64,000 nt of DNA, from positions 162,480-226,479 of the forward strand of contig JBMNOF010000001.1 of assembly GCA_050942925.1 (NCBI GenBank). The letters are read 5' to 3'. The notes beneath the pieces were generated by a model. That model saw nothing but the letters and a program-made list of their open reading frames with translations. It had not been told where the DNA came from and made no database searches. Made by a program: the position numbers and the translations under genes. Origin of the DNA: Spyradocola sp050942925. GTDB taxonomy: Bacteria > Bacillota > Clostridia > Christensenellales > UBA1750. This document shows positions 8,379 to 15,604 of this stretch, piece by piece. Positions within the stretch are counted from its first letter, which is position 1, and every line of letters starts with the position of its first letter.

Positions 8379-8830
8379 GTAGGGTATAGAGAGTAGACGT
8401 AGTCGTAGTAGAGCGGTGGATTTTGTGGAAAACCTCGTTTTGTCCGATGTTCTCCGGTTTTTTGGGCTCGCGTTCGCTGTGGAAGTCCGGCTCGCCGATC
8501 CACATTTTGGCGCGTTTCTCCACAACCGGCCCTCCCCTGGGACCTCGGACGGCCACGCTTCTGTGGAGAAATTTTTTGCCGATGGGAAAACTTCCCATCT
8601 GGAAACGCAAATATTTACGGTTTTGTATAATTATGCAGCGTATGCACGACCATGCAGCAAAATTTTCCACAGAATGCAAGGGGTGTGGAAGAATTTCAAC
8701 AGAAGTTATCCACAGGCGGAGGGAGGACCAAAAAGCTTCCGGTTCTGCCGTTGTTTTCCGGGCGGCGGCAAAAAAGATTGCACTTCTGTATGACTTATCC
8801 CCAAACTGTGCAGAGATTGTGGATAACTCG
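8379..8830. other. Second DnaA-box cluster, putative downstream origin element
   Basis: The 1.1-kb gap between recF and the GH130 genes (7981-9128) has no convincing large gene. It contains two perfect DnaA boxes, TTATCCACA at 8706-8714 and TGTGGATAA at 8818-8826. Near matches lie at 8424-8432, 8478-8486, 8516-8524, 8562-8570, 8663-8671, 8684-8692 and 8795-8803. An AT-rich stretch lies at about 8605-8640. TAG trinucleotides recur at 8380, 8387, 8394, 8400, 8406 and 8409 beside the first box. Since no boxes lie between dnaA and dnaN, this may be the displaced second half of oriC. Bases 8197-8378 and 8830-9128 show nothing recognisable beyond short hairpins. Confidence 0.6.
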
Positions 8831-9128
8831 TTTTGTGCGGAGAGACGGCGCGGCGCGCGCGCCTATGCAGGGAAGGTGCGGCGAACGTTGTTCTGAATTG
8901 ACGTGCCGGGACCGGGAGCGGGCTCTGGCGAGTGGAATGGCGGGGAAGCGAAAAAAGAAAGGGGTCCCTCCCTCTTTTCCAAACGGGGAAAGTGGTGTAT
9001 AATGGCCTTGAGCAACGAACTTCCCCTTCTGCGCGGTTTTTTGCGCGCAGAACCGGCATTTCGGAGAGAAGGCCGCGGGAACCTTGCCGGCACATTGTGT
9101 CCGGTTGATGATAAAGGAGGAAGAGACC

Positions 9129-10148
9129 ATGACAAAGATCCTGACCGGCGGACCCTTGCCCAACATCCCCTGGGAGGAAAAGCCCGCCTCCGTCGTCAAC
9201 GCTCCCGTCTGGCGCTTCAGCGGCAACCCCGTCATCGACCGCAATCCCGTAAAGGGCGTGGCGCGCATCTTCAACAGCGCGGTGGCGCCCTTTGGCGATG
9301 GATTTGTCGCGGTGCTGCGTGGAGAGCAGGTCAATGGCATCCCGCACATCTACATGGGCCGTTCGGACGACGGCATCCATTGGCAGATCGATGCGGAAAA
9401 GATCCCCTTTGTGGATGAGGAAGGCAAGCCCTTCCTGCCGGGCTATGCCTACGACCCGCGCCTTGTCAAGGTGGAGGACACCTACTACATCCTGTGGTGC
9501 ACGGACTTCTACGGCGCGGCCATCGGCCTGGCGCGCACGAAGGACTTCAAGACCTTTGTGCGCATGGAAAACCCCTTCATTCCCTTTAACCGCAACGCGG
9601 TGCTCTTCCCGCGCAAGGTCAACGGAAAGTACCTACTGCTCTCGCGGCCGTCGGACAGCGGGCACACGCCCTTTGGCGACATCTTCCTCTCCGAATCGCC
9701 GGACATGATCTACTGGGGCCGGCACCGCCACGTCATGAGCCGCGGCTCGGAGTGGTGGCAGTCGCTGAAAGTGGGCGGCGGCGCGGCGCCGATCGAGACG
9801 GACGAGGGGTGGCTGCTGTTCTACCACGGCGTGTCCAGCACGTGCAACGGCTACGTCTACTCCGTGGGCGGGGCGATTCTGGACATCGACCGGCCCTCCA
9901 TCGTCAAGTACCGCTGCGAGAATTTCCTGCTCACGCCCGAGGCGCCCTATGAGGAGCGCGGGTTCGTGCCCAACGTCTGTTTCCCCTGCGCCACGCTGCA
10001 GGACACCGAAACCGGGCGCATCGCCATCTACTATGGCGCGGCGGACTCGGTGGTGGGCCTGGCGTTTACGCAGGTGGACGAGATCGTCTCCTACATCAAG
10101 GAGCACAGCAAACTCACGGAGACCGATACGGAAATCGGCATCCGTTAA
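9129..10148 (+). CDS. GH130 family beta-mannoside phosphorylase (subfamily unresolved)
   Basis: GH130 enzymes are five-bladed beta-propellers that split beta-mannosides, mostly by phosphorolysis to mannose 1-phosphate. This 339-residue protein shows family features: N-S-A-V-A-P-F near residue 55, the Y-D-P-R-L motif near residue 115 where the catalytic Asp is expected, L-F-P-R-K-V-N-G-K-Y, and W-L-L-F-Y-H-G-V. The ATG at 9129 follows an AAAGGAGGAAG site; an earlier in-frame start lacks one. It lies 33 bases before a second GH130 gene. Substrate could be beta-1,4-mannooligosaccharide or another mannoside. No signal peptide is seen, so it is cytoplasmic. Confidence 0.9.
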   Translation: MTKILTGGPLPNIPWEEKPASVVNAPVWRFSGNPVIDRNPVKGVARIFNSAVAPFGDGFVAVLRGEQVNGIPHIYMGRSDDGIHWQIDAEKIPFVDEEGKPFLPGYAYDPRLVKVEDTYYILWCTDFYGAAIGLARTKDFKTFVRMENPFIPFNRNAVLFPRKVNGKYLLLSRPSDSGHTPFGDIFLSESPDMIYWGRHRHVMSRGSEWWQSLKVGGGAAPIETDEGWLLFYHGVSSTCNGYVYSVGGAILDIDRPSIVKYRCENFLLTPEAPYEERGFVPNVCFPCATLQDTETGRIAIYYGAADSVVGLAFTQVDEIVSYIKEHSKLTETDTEIGIR

Positions 10149-10181
10149 GGTTTGATCCAATCATTTGGAGGGAAAAGAGAA

Positions 10182-11354
10182 ATGCTGCATCCCAACTATT
10201 ACGTGGAAAAGGCGAAGGTGGACAAGCTGATCGCCCGCAAGAACGTCGTGTCCGACATCTACAACGGCATTTACGATCGCTACGAGTATCCCGTGCTCAC
10301 GCGCGAATTTGCGCCCGTGCACTGGAGATACGACCTCAACCCGGAGACCAACCCCTTCTTCATGGAGCGCCTGGGGATCAATGCCGTGCTCAACAGCGGC
10401 GCGATCTACCTCAACGGCAAGTTCTACCTCGTCGTGCGCGTCGAGGGCGCGGACCGCAAGTCCTTCTTCGCCGTGGCCGAGTCCGACACCGGCATCGACG
10501 GCTTCCACTTCTGGGACTACCCGATTCAGCTGCCCGATACCTGCCCGGAGGAGACCAACGTCTACGACATGCGCCTGACCCAGCACGAGGACGGCTGGAT
10601 CTACGGCGTGTTCTGCTCGGAGAGCAAGGACCCGAACGACCCCGACCTCTCGGCGGCGGTCGCGGCGGCGGGCATCGTGCGCACCAAGGACCTCAAGAAC
10701 TGGGAGCGCCTGCCCAACCTCAAGACCTTGCGCTCGCCCCAGCAGCGCAACGTTGTCCTGCATCCGGAGTTTGTGGACGGCAAGTACGCCTTCTACACGC
10801 GCCCCATGGATGGCTTCATTGAGACGGGCTCCGGCTCCGGCATCGGCTTCGGCCTGTGCGAGGACATCACCCATCCCGTCATCGACGAGGAGAAGATGAC
10901 CTCCATCCGCCGCTACCACACCATCACCGAGGCCAAGAACGGCGCGGGCTGCGTGCCGATCAAGACCGACCGCGGCTGGATTCACATCGCCCACGGCGTG
11001 CGCAACTGCGCCTCCGGCCTGCGCTATGTGCTCTACGTTTTTGCCACGGATCTGAAGGACCCGAGCAAGGTCATCGCAGAGCCCTCCGGCGTGTTCCTCG
11101 TTCCCCGCAGGGAGGAGCGTGTGGGCGACGTCAGCAACGTGGTGTTTGCCTGCGGCGCGTGCGTCAAGGACGACGTGGTCTACATCTACTACGCCTCCTC
11201 GGATACGCGCATGCACGTGGCCACCACCACCATTGACCGCCTGGTGGACTACACCTTCAATACTCCGTCCGATCCCCTGCGCAGCCCGGATTGCGTCAAG
11301 CAGCGCTGCGCCCTCATCGACAAGAACCTGGAGTTCCTCAAGACCCAGGCGTAA
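10182..11354 (+). CDS. GH130 phosphorylase, probable 4-O-beta-mannosylglucose phosphorylase
   Basis: This 390-residue GH130 protein matches the longer type typified by 4-O-beta-D-mannosyl-D-glucose phosphorylase, which converts mannosyl-glucose plus phosphate to mannose 1-phosphate and glucose. Characteristic stretches are N-P-F-F-M-E-R-L-G, V-E-G-A-D-R-K-S-F-F-A-V-A-E-S and V-Y-D-M-R-L-T-Q-H-E-D-G-W. Start ATG 10182 is nine bases after GGAGGG; the frame extends upstream without a ribosome site. It forms a two-gene unit with the preceding GH130 gene. No mannan transporter or cellobiose 2-epimerase is adjacent. Confidence 0.93.
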   Translation: MLHPNYYVEKAKVDKLIARKNVVSDIYNGIYDRYEYPVLTREFAPVHWRYDLNPETNPFFMERLGINAVLNSGAIYLNGKFYLVVRVEGADRKSFFAVAESDTGIDGFHFWDYPIQLPDTCPEETNVYDMRLTQHEDGWIYGVFCSESKDPNDPDLSAAVAAAGIVRTKDLKNWERLPNLKTLRSPQQRNVVLHPEFVDGKYAFYTRPMDGFIETGSGSGIGFGLCEDITHPVIDEEKMTSIRRYHTITEAKNGAGCVPIKTDRGWIHIAHGVRNCASGLRYVLYVFATDLKDPSKVIAEPSGVFLVPRREERVGDVSNVVFACGACVKDDVVYIYYASSDTRMHVATTTIDRLVDYTFNTPSDPLRSPDCVKQRCALIDKNLEFLKTQA

Positions 11355-11372
11355 AAAATTTTCCTACTCCAT

Positions 11373-11401
11373 TTGAAAAAAACAGAAAAACCTGATATAA
11401 T
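11373..11401 (+). promoter_or_regulatory. Strong promoter of the CarD/small-protein operon
   Basis: TTGAAA (11373-11378) and TATAAT (11396-11401) are 17 bases apart, with an extended -10 TG at 11393-11394. Transcription would start near 11408, placing a 15-bp inverted repeat at the very 5' end of the RNA. Confidence 0.85.
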
Positions 11402-11412
11402 ACTTCTTGTAC

Positions 11413-11465
11413 AACGTGCAGTTTGCTTAGCGGAACGTAAGTCCTGTTGCAGCAAACTGCACGTT
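11413..11465 (+). promoter_or_regulatory. Long leader hairpin ahead of the CarD-family gene
   Basis: A perfect 15-bp inverted repeat (11413-11427 and 11451-11465) encloses a 23-base loop and is followed by TTCTTTT. It begins about six bases after the predicted transcription start. It can act as a terminator for the GH130 genes, as an attenuator in the new transcript, or as a stabilising 5' structure. The sequence alone does not decide. Confidence 0.7.
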
Positions 11466-11535
11466 TTCTTTTCCAAACAAAAAAGTCATGACAAAAGGTT
11501 CATACCAAACTTTGCCCGAAAGAAAGGAGAGGGAG

Positions 11536-12099
11536 ATGGAAGTCCACGAAATTGTCCGGTATGGAACACAAGGAATTTGCCGCATTCAAGAGATTTCAGA
11601 AAAGTCGTTTGGAGCCTCGCGCCGGCTTTATTATGTCTTAAAGCCGGTCTACCATGAAGAAGCAACGATTTTTGTCCCTGTTGATAATCCGGAACTCACC
11701 GGGAGAATGCACCGCCTGCTCAGCGCGCAGGAGGTATTGGAGCTTCTAAGCGGCGTATCTGAAGATGACGGACTCTGGATTGCAGAAGAAGCAAAGCGCC
11801 GAGAGACCTATGAAAAAATTCTTCGCAGTGGGGACCGCGTGGGCATGACGCGCCTCATTCGCGCGTTGTCCCTGTATCAGTCCAGGCTGCAAACACAGCA
11901 TAAGAAGCTACATGTCGCGGATGAGGCGCTTCTCAAGGAGGCAGAACGCGAACTCAACGAAGAAATCGCTTATGTGCTTGGGCTTGCACTGGAGGAAACG
12001 CCCACAGTTGTCCGAAAGCTCATTGAAAAGGAGAAAGAGGGGGAAATAAAAAATGAAGAGGATCTTGTCCGCGTGCCTAGAGCAGACGCAGCGGTTTGA
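11536..12099 (+). CDS. CarD/CdnL-family transcription factor
   Basis: CarD-type proteins bind the RNA polymerase beta subunit and steady the open complex. Residues 1-60 (M-E-V-H-E-I-V-R-Y-G-T-Q-G-I-C-R-I) form the RNA polymerase-interaction Tudor-like domain shared with TRCF. The rest is helical and charged, as in CdnL. The protein is 187 residues. ATG 11536 follows AAAGGAG; the frame runs 16 codons further up without a site. Codon use is visibly more AT-rich than in the flanking genes. The gene overlaps the next small gene by 47 bases. Confidence 0.88.
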   Translation: MEVHEIVRYGTQGICRIQEISEKSFGASRRLYYVLKPVYHEEATIFVPVDNPELTGRMHRLLSAQEVLELLSGVSEDDGLWIAEEAKRRETYEKILRSGDRVGMTRLIRALSLYQSRLQTQHKKLHVADEALLKEAERELNEEIAYVLGLALEETPTVVRKLIEKEKEGEIKNEEDLVRVPRADAAV

Positions 12100-12274
12100 G
12101 GACCATGAGGCTTTTGCCGCGTATTGCAGAATGCTCGATCGCAAACACATCCGGTATCAGGTACTGGAGAAAACAACAGACGCGAGCAGCCTTATTGTAC
12201 ACATGCGCCGGGCATATCTGCTCTATCCTACGGGTGAGTATCTGGAAGAAAAAGAGGAGGAAAAGAAAAAATGA
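12053..12274 (+). CDS. Small protein, paralogue A (unrecognised family)
   Basis: A 73-residue protein beginning M-K-R-I-L-S-A-C-L-E-Q-T starts inside the 3' end of the CarD gene after a GAGGGGG-type site. It shares with the next gene the opening M-K-R-I-x-S-A-C-L-x-Q-T-x-x-F, the centre Y-x-R-x-L-D-x-x-x-I-x-Y, and G-x-Y-L near the end. The tail is a run of Glu and Lys. It has no signal peptide or membrane segment. Function is unknown; co-transcription with a CarD factor suggests a regulatory or accessory role, which is an inference. Confidence 0.8.
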   Translation: MKRILSACLEQTQRFEDHEAFAAYCRMLDRKHIRYQVLEKTTDASSLIVHMRRAYLLYPTGEYLEEKEEEKKK

Positions 12275-12513
12275 AGAGAATCGTATCCGCATGTCTACAC
12301 CAAACCATCCTGTTCTCTAGCAAAGAAGATCTGCCCAGAGAGTGGGCAGTCCGAGCGGTTCAGGAGGAATACGCAGCCTATAGGCGTCAGTTAGACGAAA
12401 GAAAGATTCCCTATCGAATTGTGGAAGAAACCGCGAGGGAGGATGGGTCCATCCTCGTGCGCGTTAAGCGGCAGAACAACCAGTATGACGTTGGAACCTA
12501 TTTGGACGATTAA
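12271..12513 (+). CDS. Small protein, paralogue B (unrecognised family)
   Basis: An 80-residue protein overlaps the preceding gene by four bases (ATGA) and is clearly its paralogue: M-K-R-I-V-S-A-C-L-H-Q-T-I-L-F at the start, Y-R-R-Q-L-D-E-R-K-I-P-Y-R-I-V-E in the middle and V-G-T-Y-L near the end. A 7-10 residue insertion around position 20 separates the two. The ribosome site AAAGAGGAGG lies in the paralogue A tail. Function is not recognised. Confidence 0.8.
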   Translation: MKRIVSACLHQTILFSSKEDLPREWAVRAVQEEYAAYRRQLDERKIPYRIVEETAREDGSILVRVKRQNNQYDVGTYLDD

Positions 12514-12552
12514 AAAAGCGCTTCCCTCCTGCCGGAGGGAAACGCTTTTTTT
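12513..12552. terminator. Bidirectional terminator between small genes and dipeptidase
   Basis: AAAAAGCG-c-TTCCCTCC and GGAGGGAA-a-CGCTTTTT form a long stem around a four-base loop. With A- and T-runs on both sides it can end transcription from both convergent units. Confidence 0.92.
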
Positions 12553-12568
12553 GTAAGGCGCGTTTGAT

Positions 12569-13972
12569 TTATGCCTTGCACAGCTCGTAGATGACCTGGG
12601 CGTACATCTCGATGGTGAGAAGCAGATGCTCCTTCATCGCGAACTCGTCCGGACCGTGCATGTTGTTGTTGACGCCGGGGAACGCCGCGCCGAAGGACAC
12701 GCCGCCCTCCAGGCTGTGCACATAGGTGCCGCCGCCGATCGCGATGCAGTGTCCCTTCTCCCCGGTGTAGCGCTCGTAGACCGACAGCAGCGTCTGCACC
12801 AGCGGGGAATCCTCCGGCACGTAGTGCGGCGCAAACATCCGGTTGTCCGCCATGGTAAAGCCGATCTGCGCGTACTTGCGCCGCAGAACCTCGGTCAGGT
12901 TTTCGTCGTTTGCGCACAGGGCCGCGCGGCAGTCCGCCTGCAGCGCCGCGCTCGTCTCGTCCATCTTGAGCACGTCCAGGGAGATGGTGAGCTTGCCGGA
13001 GACCTCGTCCTCCTGCGCAACGCCCGCGGCCACGCCATAGTAGTCGCCGTGCGGGTAGAGATGCGTCAGGCCGCGAACCAGCTCCGCGCCCTTGCCCTTG
13101 AGCGGAAGAGCCGCCAGCAGCGTGCACAGCGCGGTCAAGGCGTTGATGCCCTCGTAGGGCGTGGAGGCATGCGCATTGACGCCCTGGCTGGTGATGACCA
13201 CGCCGCCTTCTTCCTGCGCGCAGGAGAACTTCGCGCCGGTCTTTTCCTCAGCGCTGAGCAGGTACCGCTGCACGTCCTCTGCCGTCATGCCCTTGATCAA
13301 GGCCTTGGAGGTCGCGGGAACGACGTTGAACTTGATGCCCGCGTCGATCCAGCCGATGCGCGGCAGCACGTCCTCCGCCGCCCAGTGGGCCTCCGCATCC
13401 GCGTGCAGGCCGCCCTTTTCGATGTTGATGACCGGGTAGTCCGCATCCGGCGAGAGGGTCTTGGGCGGAACCGGGTTGCTGGCAAAGTAGTGGCGGATGT
13501 CGCTGGAGCCGCACTCCTCATCCGCGCCCAGGATCAGCTTGCAGTTGCGCGCAAGGGGCAGATCCAGGTCGCGCACCGCGCGCATGGCGTAAAATGCCGC
13601 AAGGGCCGGGCCCTTGTCGTCCGCCGTGCCGCGCCCGTAGACCTTGTGCTCGTCTTGCCGCATCTCCAGCGGCGGGAAAGACCAGCCGTCCCCCGTGGGA
13701 ACGATGTCCAGATGCGCCAGAATGCCGAGCTCCGTGTCCTTGTCATTGAGGTCCGTCGTCAAAACATAGTTGTCGTGGTTGACCGCGGAAAAGCCCGCCT
13801 TGCGCAGAATGCCCTCGGCCGTCTCCAAGACCTGCGCGCAGCCCTTGCCGTACGGCATCCCGGGCAGCGCCTCGCCCTTGGCCGAGTCGACCGCAACCAG
13901 CGCCGCAAGGTCTGCAAAGAATTCCTCCTCGTGCGCCTTGGCCCAGGAAATAATGCTCTGCTGTATGTCCAT
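12569..13972 (-). CDS. pepV: M20 family dipeptidase (PepV-like)
   Basis: PepV-type enzymes are dinuclear zinc dipeptidases that release N-terminal residues from dipeptides in the cytoplasm. The 467-residue protein shows I-L-A-H-L-D-I-V-P (first metal His and Asp), G-R-G-T-A-D-D-K-G-P, G-A-D-E-E-C-G-S (catalytic Glu and metal Glu), and a late G-G-G-T-Y. The ATG complementary to 13970-13972 gives M-D-I-Q-Q-S-I and follows GGAAGGAAGG. The frame extends 30 codons upstream without support. Transcribed alone from a good promoter. Confidence 0.93.
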   Translation of the reverse strand: MDIQQSIISWAKAHEEEFFADLAALVAVDSAKGEALPGMPYGKGCAQVLETAEGILRKAGFSAVNHDNYVLTTDLNDKDTELGILAHLDIVPTGDGWSFPPLEMRQDEHKVYGRGTADDKGPALAAFYAMRAVRDLDLPLARNCKLILGADEECGSSDIRHYFASNPVPPKTLSPDADYPVINIEKGGLHADAEAHWAAEDVLPRIGWIDAGIKFNVVPATSKALIKGMTAEDVQRYLLSAEEKTGAKFSCAQEEGGVVITSQGVNAHASTPYEGINALTALCTLLAALPLKGKGAELVRGLTHLYPHGDYYGVAAGVAQEDEVSGKLTISLDVLKMDETSAALQADCRAALCANDENLTEVLRRKYAQIGFTMADNRMFAPHYVPEDSPLVQTLLSVYERYTGEKGHCIAIGGGTYVHSLEGGVSFGAAFPGVNNNMHGPDEFAMKEHLLLTIEMYAQVIYELCKA

Positions 13973-14051
13973 TTTCGTTTTCCTTCCTTCCGTGACGTGA
14001 ACGTCCGATCCGCAAGCGCAGCCTGCGGAAAAACAGTGCATTCCAAGGATT

Positions 14052-14081
14052 ACTATACCCATCGCGGCGGCGCGCTGTCAA
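14052..14081 (-). promoter_or_regulatory. Promoter of the dipeptidase gene
   Basis: Minus-strand TTGACA (complement of 14076-14081) and TATAGT (complement of 14052-14057) are spaced by 18 bases, about 70 bases before the predicted start codon. Confidence 0.75.
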
Positions 14082-14160
14082 GAGGAAGACGCGCCGAGCC
14101 GCCGCTTTTTTGCGGGCGACGTGCGCACAAGAAAAGACGGCGGGAAGTCCGCTCTTTTTC

Positions 14161-14189
14161 GTGCAATGGAGGAAGAAGCGTGTTATAAT
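14161..14189 (+). promoter_or_regulatory. Promoter of the DUF951-signal peptidase operon
   Basis: An extended -10 (TG at 14181-14182, TATAAT at 14184-14189) has a weak -35 GTGCAA at 14161-14166, spacing 17. It points at the DUF951 gene 72 bases downstream. Together with the divergent dipeptidase promoter it accounts for the 289-base gap. Confidence 0.7.
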
Positions 14190-14261
14190 CGTAGAGGGAT
14201 CGCCCGAAAATCGGGAAGGCCCCAGCGCCAGGCGGGAAAAACAGACGGAGGAGGCCAAAAC

Positions 14262-14462
14262 ATGATCGAGCTTGCATTGGGCGATTTGATTCAGACGCGC
14301 AAGAAGCACCCCTGCGGCAGCGACCGCTGGGTCGTCATCCGCGTGGGGGCGGACATCAAGATCAAGTGCAAGGGCTGCGGCCGGATCGTCATGTTGGAAA
14401 GGCCGGAGTTTGAAAAGCGGATGAAAAAGCACCTGGGGAAAGATGCGCCGGAGGAGGGCTGA
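14262..14462 (+). CDS. DUF951 family protein
   Basis: A 66-residue protein of the small, conserved Firmicutes DUF951 family. It reads L-G-D-L-I-Q-T-R-K-K-H-P-C-G-S-D-R-W and then C-K-G-C-G-R-I-V-M-L-E-R, with three Cys that could bind a metal. The function of the family is not established. ATG 14262 follows GGAGGAGG. Its stop overlaps the start of the first signal peptidase (TGATG), so the two are likely coupled. Confidence 0.9.
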   Translation: MIELALGDLIQTRKKHPCGSDRWVVIRVGADIKIKCKGCGRIVMLERPEFEKRMKKHLGKDAPEEG

Positions 14463-15019
14463 TGCCCTCCCGCATGGAGCGGCGTCAGGAGCGAGCCCGT
14501 CGCCGCAGAAGGGAAGCGTGCGCCTGGACCGTCGAGATCTTGGTGGTCTTTGTGCTGGCGGTGTTGGTGCGCACGTTTGTGTTTTCCATGACCACCATCC
14601 AAGGGCCATCTATGCGGGAAACGCTGCATTCCGGCCAGATCGTGGCCGTGGATAAGCTCTACTTTGTCCTCCATGAATTTTCCCGCGGGCAGATCGTCAT
14701 CTGCCGCTACCCCAACTCGGAAGAGTTCTACGTCAAGCGGATCGTGGGCCTTCCCGGCGAGACGATTGAGATCCGCCAGGGACAGACCTATATCGACGGC
14801 GAGCCTCTGGACGAGGCGTATGTCCGCTATCCCCCGGAGGAGGACTTCGGCCCCGTGCAAATCGGCGAAGACGAGGTCTTTGTCATGGGGGATAACCGCG
14901 CAAATTCCTACGACTCCCGCCAGGAGGGAACGCTCTCGCGGGAGATGATCGTCGGGCGCGTGATGGCCGTGTGCTATCCCATGGACGAGGCGCGCTGGAT
15001 CGAGGCGGAAACGGCTTGA
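14462..15019 (+). CDS. lepB: Type I signal peptidase (first copy)
   Basis: Signal peptidase I removes signal peptides from exported proteins. This 185-residue protein has an Arg-rich cytoplasmic N-terminus, one membrane anchor (about 23-43), the catalytic Ser50 in G-P-S-M and Lys92 in V-K-R-I-V-G-L-P-G-E, and box E as M-G-D-N-R-A-N-S-Y-D-S-R. The ATG overlaps the DUF951 stop. A second copy follows 29 bases later. Confidence 0.96.
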   Translation: MPSRMERRQERARRRRREACAWTVEILVVFVLAVLVRTFVFSMTTIQGPSMRETLHSGQIVAVDKLYFVLHEFSRGQIVICRYPNSEEFYVKRIVGLPGETIEIRQGQTYIDGEPLDEAYVRYPPEEDFGPVQIGEDEVFVMGDNRANSYDSRQEGTLSREMIVGRVMAVCYPMDEARWIEAETA

Positions 15020-15048
15020 CGCAAACAAAATGGAAAGGAACCGCACTC

Positions 15049-15585
15049 ATGGCAAAAAACAACATCGCAAAGGAAATCCTGGAGTGGGCGCTGACCATCA
15101 TCATTCCGGTGGTGGCGGCGCTGCTCATTCACCAGTACCTCTTTACGTTTGCCCGCGTGGACGGAACCAGCATGCTCGACACGCTCCATGAAAACAACAT
15201 CATGGGCGTTTCCCGCCTGCACTACCGCCTGAACGAGCCGCAGCGCGGCGAAATCATTACCTGCAACTACCCGGGCGAGGGGAACAAGCTCTTTGTCAAG
15301 CGCATCATCGGTTTGCCGGGCGAGACGATCGAGATCCGCGAGGGCACGGTCTACATCGACGGCGAGCCCATCGCGGAGGACTATCTGACCCGCCGCGACG
15401 ACCAGAGCATGGACCCCGTGACGCTCGAGGACGACGAGATCTTCGTCATGGGCGACAACCGGCCCGTCTCGCGGGACAGCCGGGCCGTCGGTCCGCTGAC
15501 GCTGGACGAAATCTACGGCCGCGTGCTGTTTGTCGCCTTCCCCTTTAACGAGATCCGCAGCACCATGGCCCTGCCGGAATACTGA
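15049..15585 (+). CDS. lepB: Type I signal peptidase (second copy)
   Basis: A 178-residue paralogue of the preceding gene, with an N-terminal membrane anchor, catalytic Ser41 in G-T-S-M and Lys84 in V-K-R-I-I-G-L-P-G-E, and M-G-D-N-R-P-V-S-R-D-S-R. ATG 15049 follows GGAAAGGAA. The G-T-S-M in place of G-P-S-M and a shorter N-terminus suggest different substrate preference, but that is inference. It is followed by cimA after 19 bases. Confidence 0.96.
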   Translation: MAKNNIAKEILEWALTIIIPVVAALLIHQYLFTFARVDGTSMLDTLHENNIMGVSRLHYRLNEPQRGEIITCNYPGEGNKLFVKRIIGLPGETIEIREGTVYIDGEPIAEDYLTRRDDQSMDPVTLEDDEIFVMGDNRPVSRDSRAVGPLTLDEIYGRVLFVAFPFNEIRSTMALPEY

Positions 15586-15604
15586 GCCCAAGGAGAGAAA
15601 GAGG

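Noticed and set aside
8215..8679. Minus-strand 154-codon frame in the gap after recF
   Set aside because: No ribosome site, no recognisable motif, and it crosses the DnaA-box cluster.
8706..9380. Minus-strand frames over 8706-9380
   Set aside because: They overlap the second DnaA-box cluster and the start of a well-supported GH130 gene, with no domain similarity.
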